Positions 6,041 through 7,390 of a DNA stretch of 7,390 nucleotides are shown piece after piece; the stretch's first letter is position 1; each line of letters starts with the position of its first letter. The stretch is from the NCBI GenBank assembly GCA_003694825.1, contig RFJS01000517.1:1-7390 (forward strand). The letters are read 5' to 3'. The translations under genes and the position numbers were made by a program. The notes under the pieces were generated by a model. It searched no databases. It worked only from the letters and a program-made list of their open reading frames with translations, and was not told the origin of the DNA. The DNA is from Verrucomicrobiota bacterium (GTDB lineage: Bacteria; Verrucomicrobiota; Verrucomicrobiia; Opitutales; Opitutaceae).

Positions 6041-7390
6041 TCAGCGGAGATGTCGGGCCGGCGCGCGGACTTTTTCCGGCTTTGTCTCTTCGGGAGGCGG
6101 CGCCCCCTCGAGAGCCCGCGTCATGTTCTCGCCGGTGAGATCCTGGAGAGCGCGGGCATCTTCGTCGCTCGGGTTGAATTTGCGGATCACTTCGCGGGCA
6201 TCCTGGTCGGCCTCATCGGTATTTCGAATCACCTCGGGCTTGATGAAGATCAACAGCTCGGTGCGGTTGGTTACGTCCGACTTCTTGGAGAACAACCCAC
6301 CCACGAGCGGGATGTCACCGAGCAGCCACATCTTGTTTTTCGTTTTGGTGACCGAGTTGCGCTGCAAGCCGCCGAGGACGACGAGCTGGTTGTTTTTCAC
6401 GCTGACGTAGGAGGTGGCCTGACGACGGATGATAACCGGCTGCTCCTCACCGTTGATCGTGACAGGGTTCGGCCCGATGTCGTCGACCTTCTGGTCGATC
6501 TCAAGCTGGACGACGTCGTTGGGACCGATGACCGGCTTCACGACGAGTTCGATGCCGATATCCTGGAACTGGAAGGACGAGTAGGAGCCACCGCCGATGC
6601 TCACGCTCTGCTGCGTGGAGGTCACAATCGGGCGTGCTTCGCCGAGGATGATCGACGCCTCTTTGTTGTGAGTGGTGGTCAGCGTCGGCACGGACAACAG
6701 GTTGATCGAGGAGTTGCCCTTGGCCGAAGCAATCAAGGCATCGATTGTGATATTTGAGATCGTGCCACCGCTGCTCAGGACGCCCGCCACCGTCGCCGCG
6801 TCACTGTTGACGGTCGAGAGGCCCGGAAGTCTCGGGAATAGCTCGAACGAACCTGATGCCTGATCGTAGACGAGACCGAACGCATCGATACCGCGCTGGA
6901 TACTCTCGCTCAGGGTGACCTCCGCGATGACGACCTCGAGCCGGACCTGCGCGAGGACGACGTCGAGGTCGCCGATCACCCGGGTGATCAGGGCGATGTC
7001 CGATTTAGTGCCGGAAACCACGATGGAATTCGTGCGTTCATCCGCGATGACCGTCATGAGGTCGCTGAACTGCTCGACGACGTCGCCGAGAGCGGCCTGG
7101 ACGGCATTGCGCGCCGAGTTCTGATCCGTCTGCACCTGGTTTCTGATCTGACGTTGGACGTTCTCCCGATCCTGCCGGTTCTGTTCGGCAATGGCGGGAA
7201 ATGGCGTGGAGCGCTGGCGACGACTTCCTGAGCGATCGCTCGAACGAGCCGACTGGCTCTGACCGGAGATGAGCTGACTGAGGAGCGAGGCCAACTCGAC
7301 CGCGTCCGCATACTTCATGGTGATCACCTTGATCTCGGTGGGCGGATCGGCGGGGACGTCGAGTTTCTCGATGAGGTTGTCGAAGAACGG
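6041..7390 (-). CDS. gspD: Secretin, outer-membrane channel of type II secretion / type IV pilus (GspD family), 5' end missing
   Basis: The window holds the last 449 codons; the frame is open at 7390, so the signal peptide and first N-domains lie outside. Secretins form the multimeric outer-membrane gate for secreted proteins or pili. The fragment opens inside an N-domain (LIEKLDVPADPPTEIKVITM, then KYADAVELASLL). After a Ser/Arg/Gln-rich loop (about 42-100) the fold resumes with MTVIADERTNSIVVSGT and IGDLDVVLAQVRLEVVIAEV, the usual entry into the secretin domain. The barrel part shows NLLSVPTLTTTHNKEASIIL, the LVVLGGLQRNS strand, the MWLLGDIPLVGGLFSKK motif and the closing strand ELLIFIKPEVIR. 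A tail of about 60 residues follows, acidic then Pro/Lys/Arg-rich, in the place where some GspD proteins bind a pilotin. An internal GTG or ATG near 7319-7327 is not the start, because homologous sequence continues upstream of it. It is the first gene of the operon in this window, 35 bases ahead of the GspC/PilP-like gene. GspD is favoured over PilQ, but the deciding N-terminal region is not visible. Confidence 0.92.
   Translation of the reverse strand, partial: PFFDNLIEKLDVPADPPTEIKVITMKYADAVELASLLSQLISGQSQSARSSDRSGSRRQRSTPFPAIAEQNRQDRENVQRQIRNQVQTDQNSARNAVQAALGDVVEQFSDLMTVIADERTNSIVVSGTKSDIALITRVIGDLDVVLAQVRLEVVIAEVTLSESIQRGIDAFGLVYDQASGSFELFPRLPGLSTVNSDAATVAGVLSSGGTISNITIDALIASAKGNSSINLLSVPTLTTTHNKEASIILGEARPIVTSTQQSVSIGGGSYSSFQFQDIGIELVVKPVIGPNDVVQLEIDQKVDDIGPNPVTINGEEQPVIIRRQATSYVSVKNNQLVVLGGLQRNSVTKTKNKMWLLGDIPLVGGLFSKKSDVTNRTELLIFIKPEVIRNTDEADQDAREVIRKFNPSDEDARALQDLTGENMTRALEGAPPPEETKPEKVRAPARHLR

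Overview
The window is GC-rich bacterial DNA and reads as an ordinary, gene-dense chromosomal segment. It looks like a member of the Verrucomicrobia, possibly the Opitutaceae. This is inferred from the style of the RsmG and secretion proteins and from an outer-membrane β-barrel ending in Phe, which implies a diderm cell; no database search was possible. I see no rRNA, tRNA, CRISPR array, insertion sequence or phage gene.

Layout, left to right. Positions 1-576 (minus strand) hold the 5' 192 codons of rsmG, a 16S rRNA methyltransferase whose 3' end lies outside the window. A 180-base divergent intergenic region follows. At 757-1539 (plus strand) is a secreted outer-membrane β-barrel gene, interrupted by one in-frame TAA at 1102-1104 and otherwise intact to its terminal Phe. 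A 140-base gap, flanked by a 10-bp perfect inverted repeat, separates it from a convergent small gene (1680-2102, minus) for a single-pass membrane protein of unknown function. That gene has the best Shine-Dalgarno site in the window.

Positions 2329-7390 (minus strand) are one compact operon for a type II secretion or type IV pilus-like machine. In transcription order it encodes a secretin (gspD-like, 5' end off the window), a small exported GspC/PilP-like protein, the GspE/PilB-family assembly ATPase and the GspF/PilC-family inner-membrane platform protein. Gaps are 35 nt, a 4-base ATGA overlap, and 30 nt. Together the proteins would form an outer-membrane channel, a periplasmic connector, a cytoplasmic motor and the membrane platform the motor acts on. 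No pseudopilin, GspL/M-like protein or prepilin peptidase is seen here, so those must be encoded elsewhere.

The items most worth a second look are the nonsense codon in the β-barrel gene, the divergent GspC/PilP-like protein coupled to the ATPase, and low-complexity insertions in the ATPase and secretin. I found no evidence for a wholly new system. The very long plus-strand open frames opposite the secretion genes are explained by codon bias.
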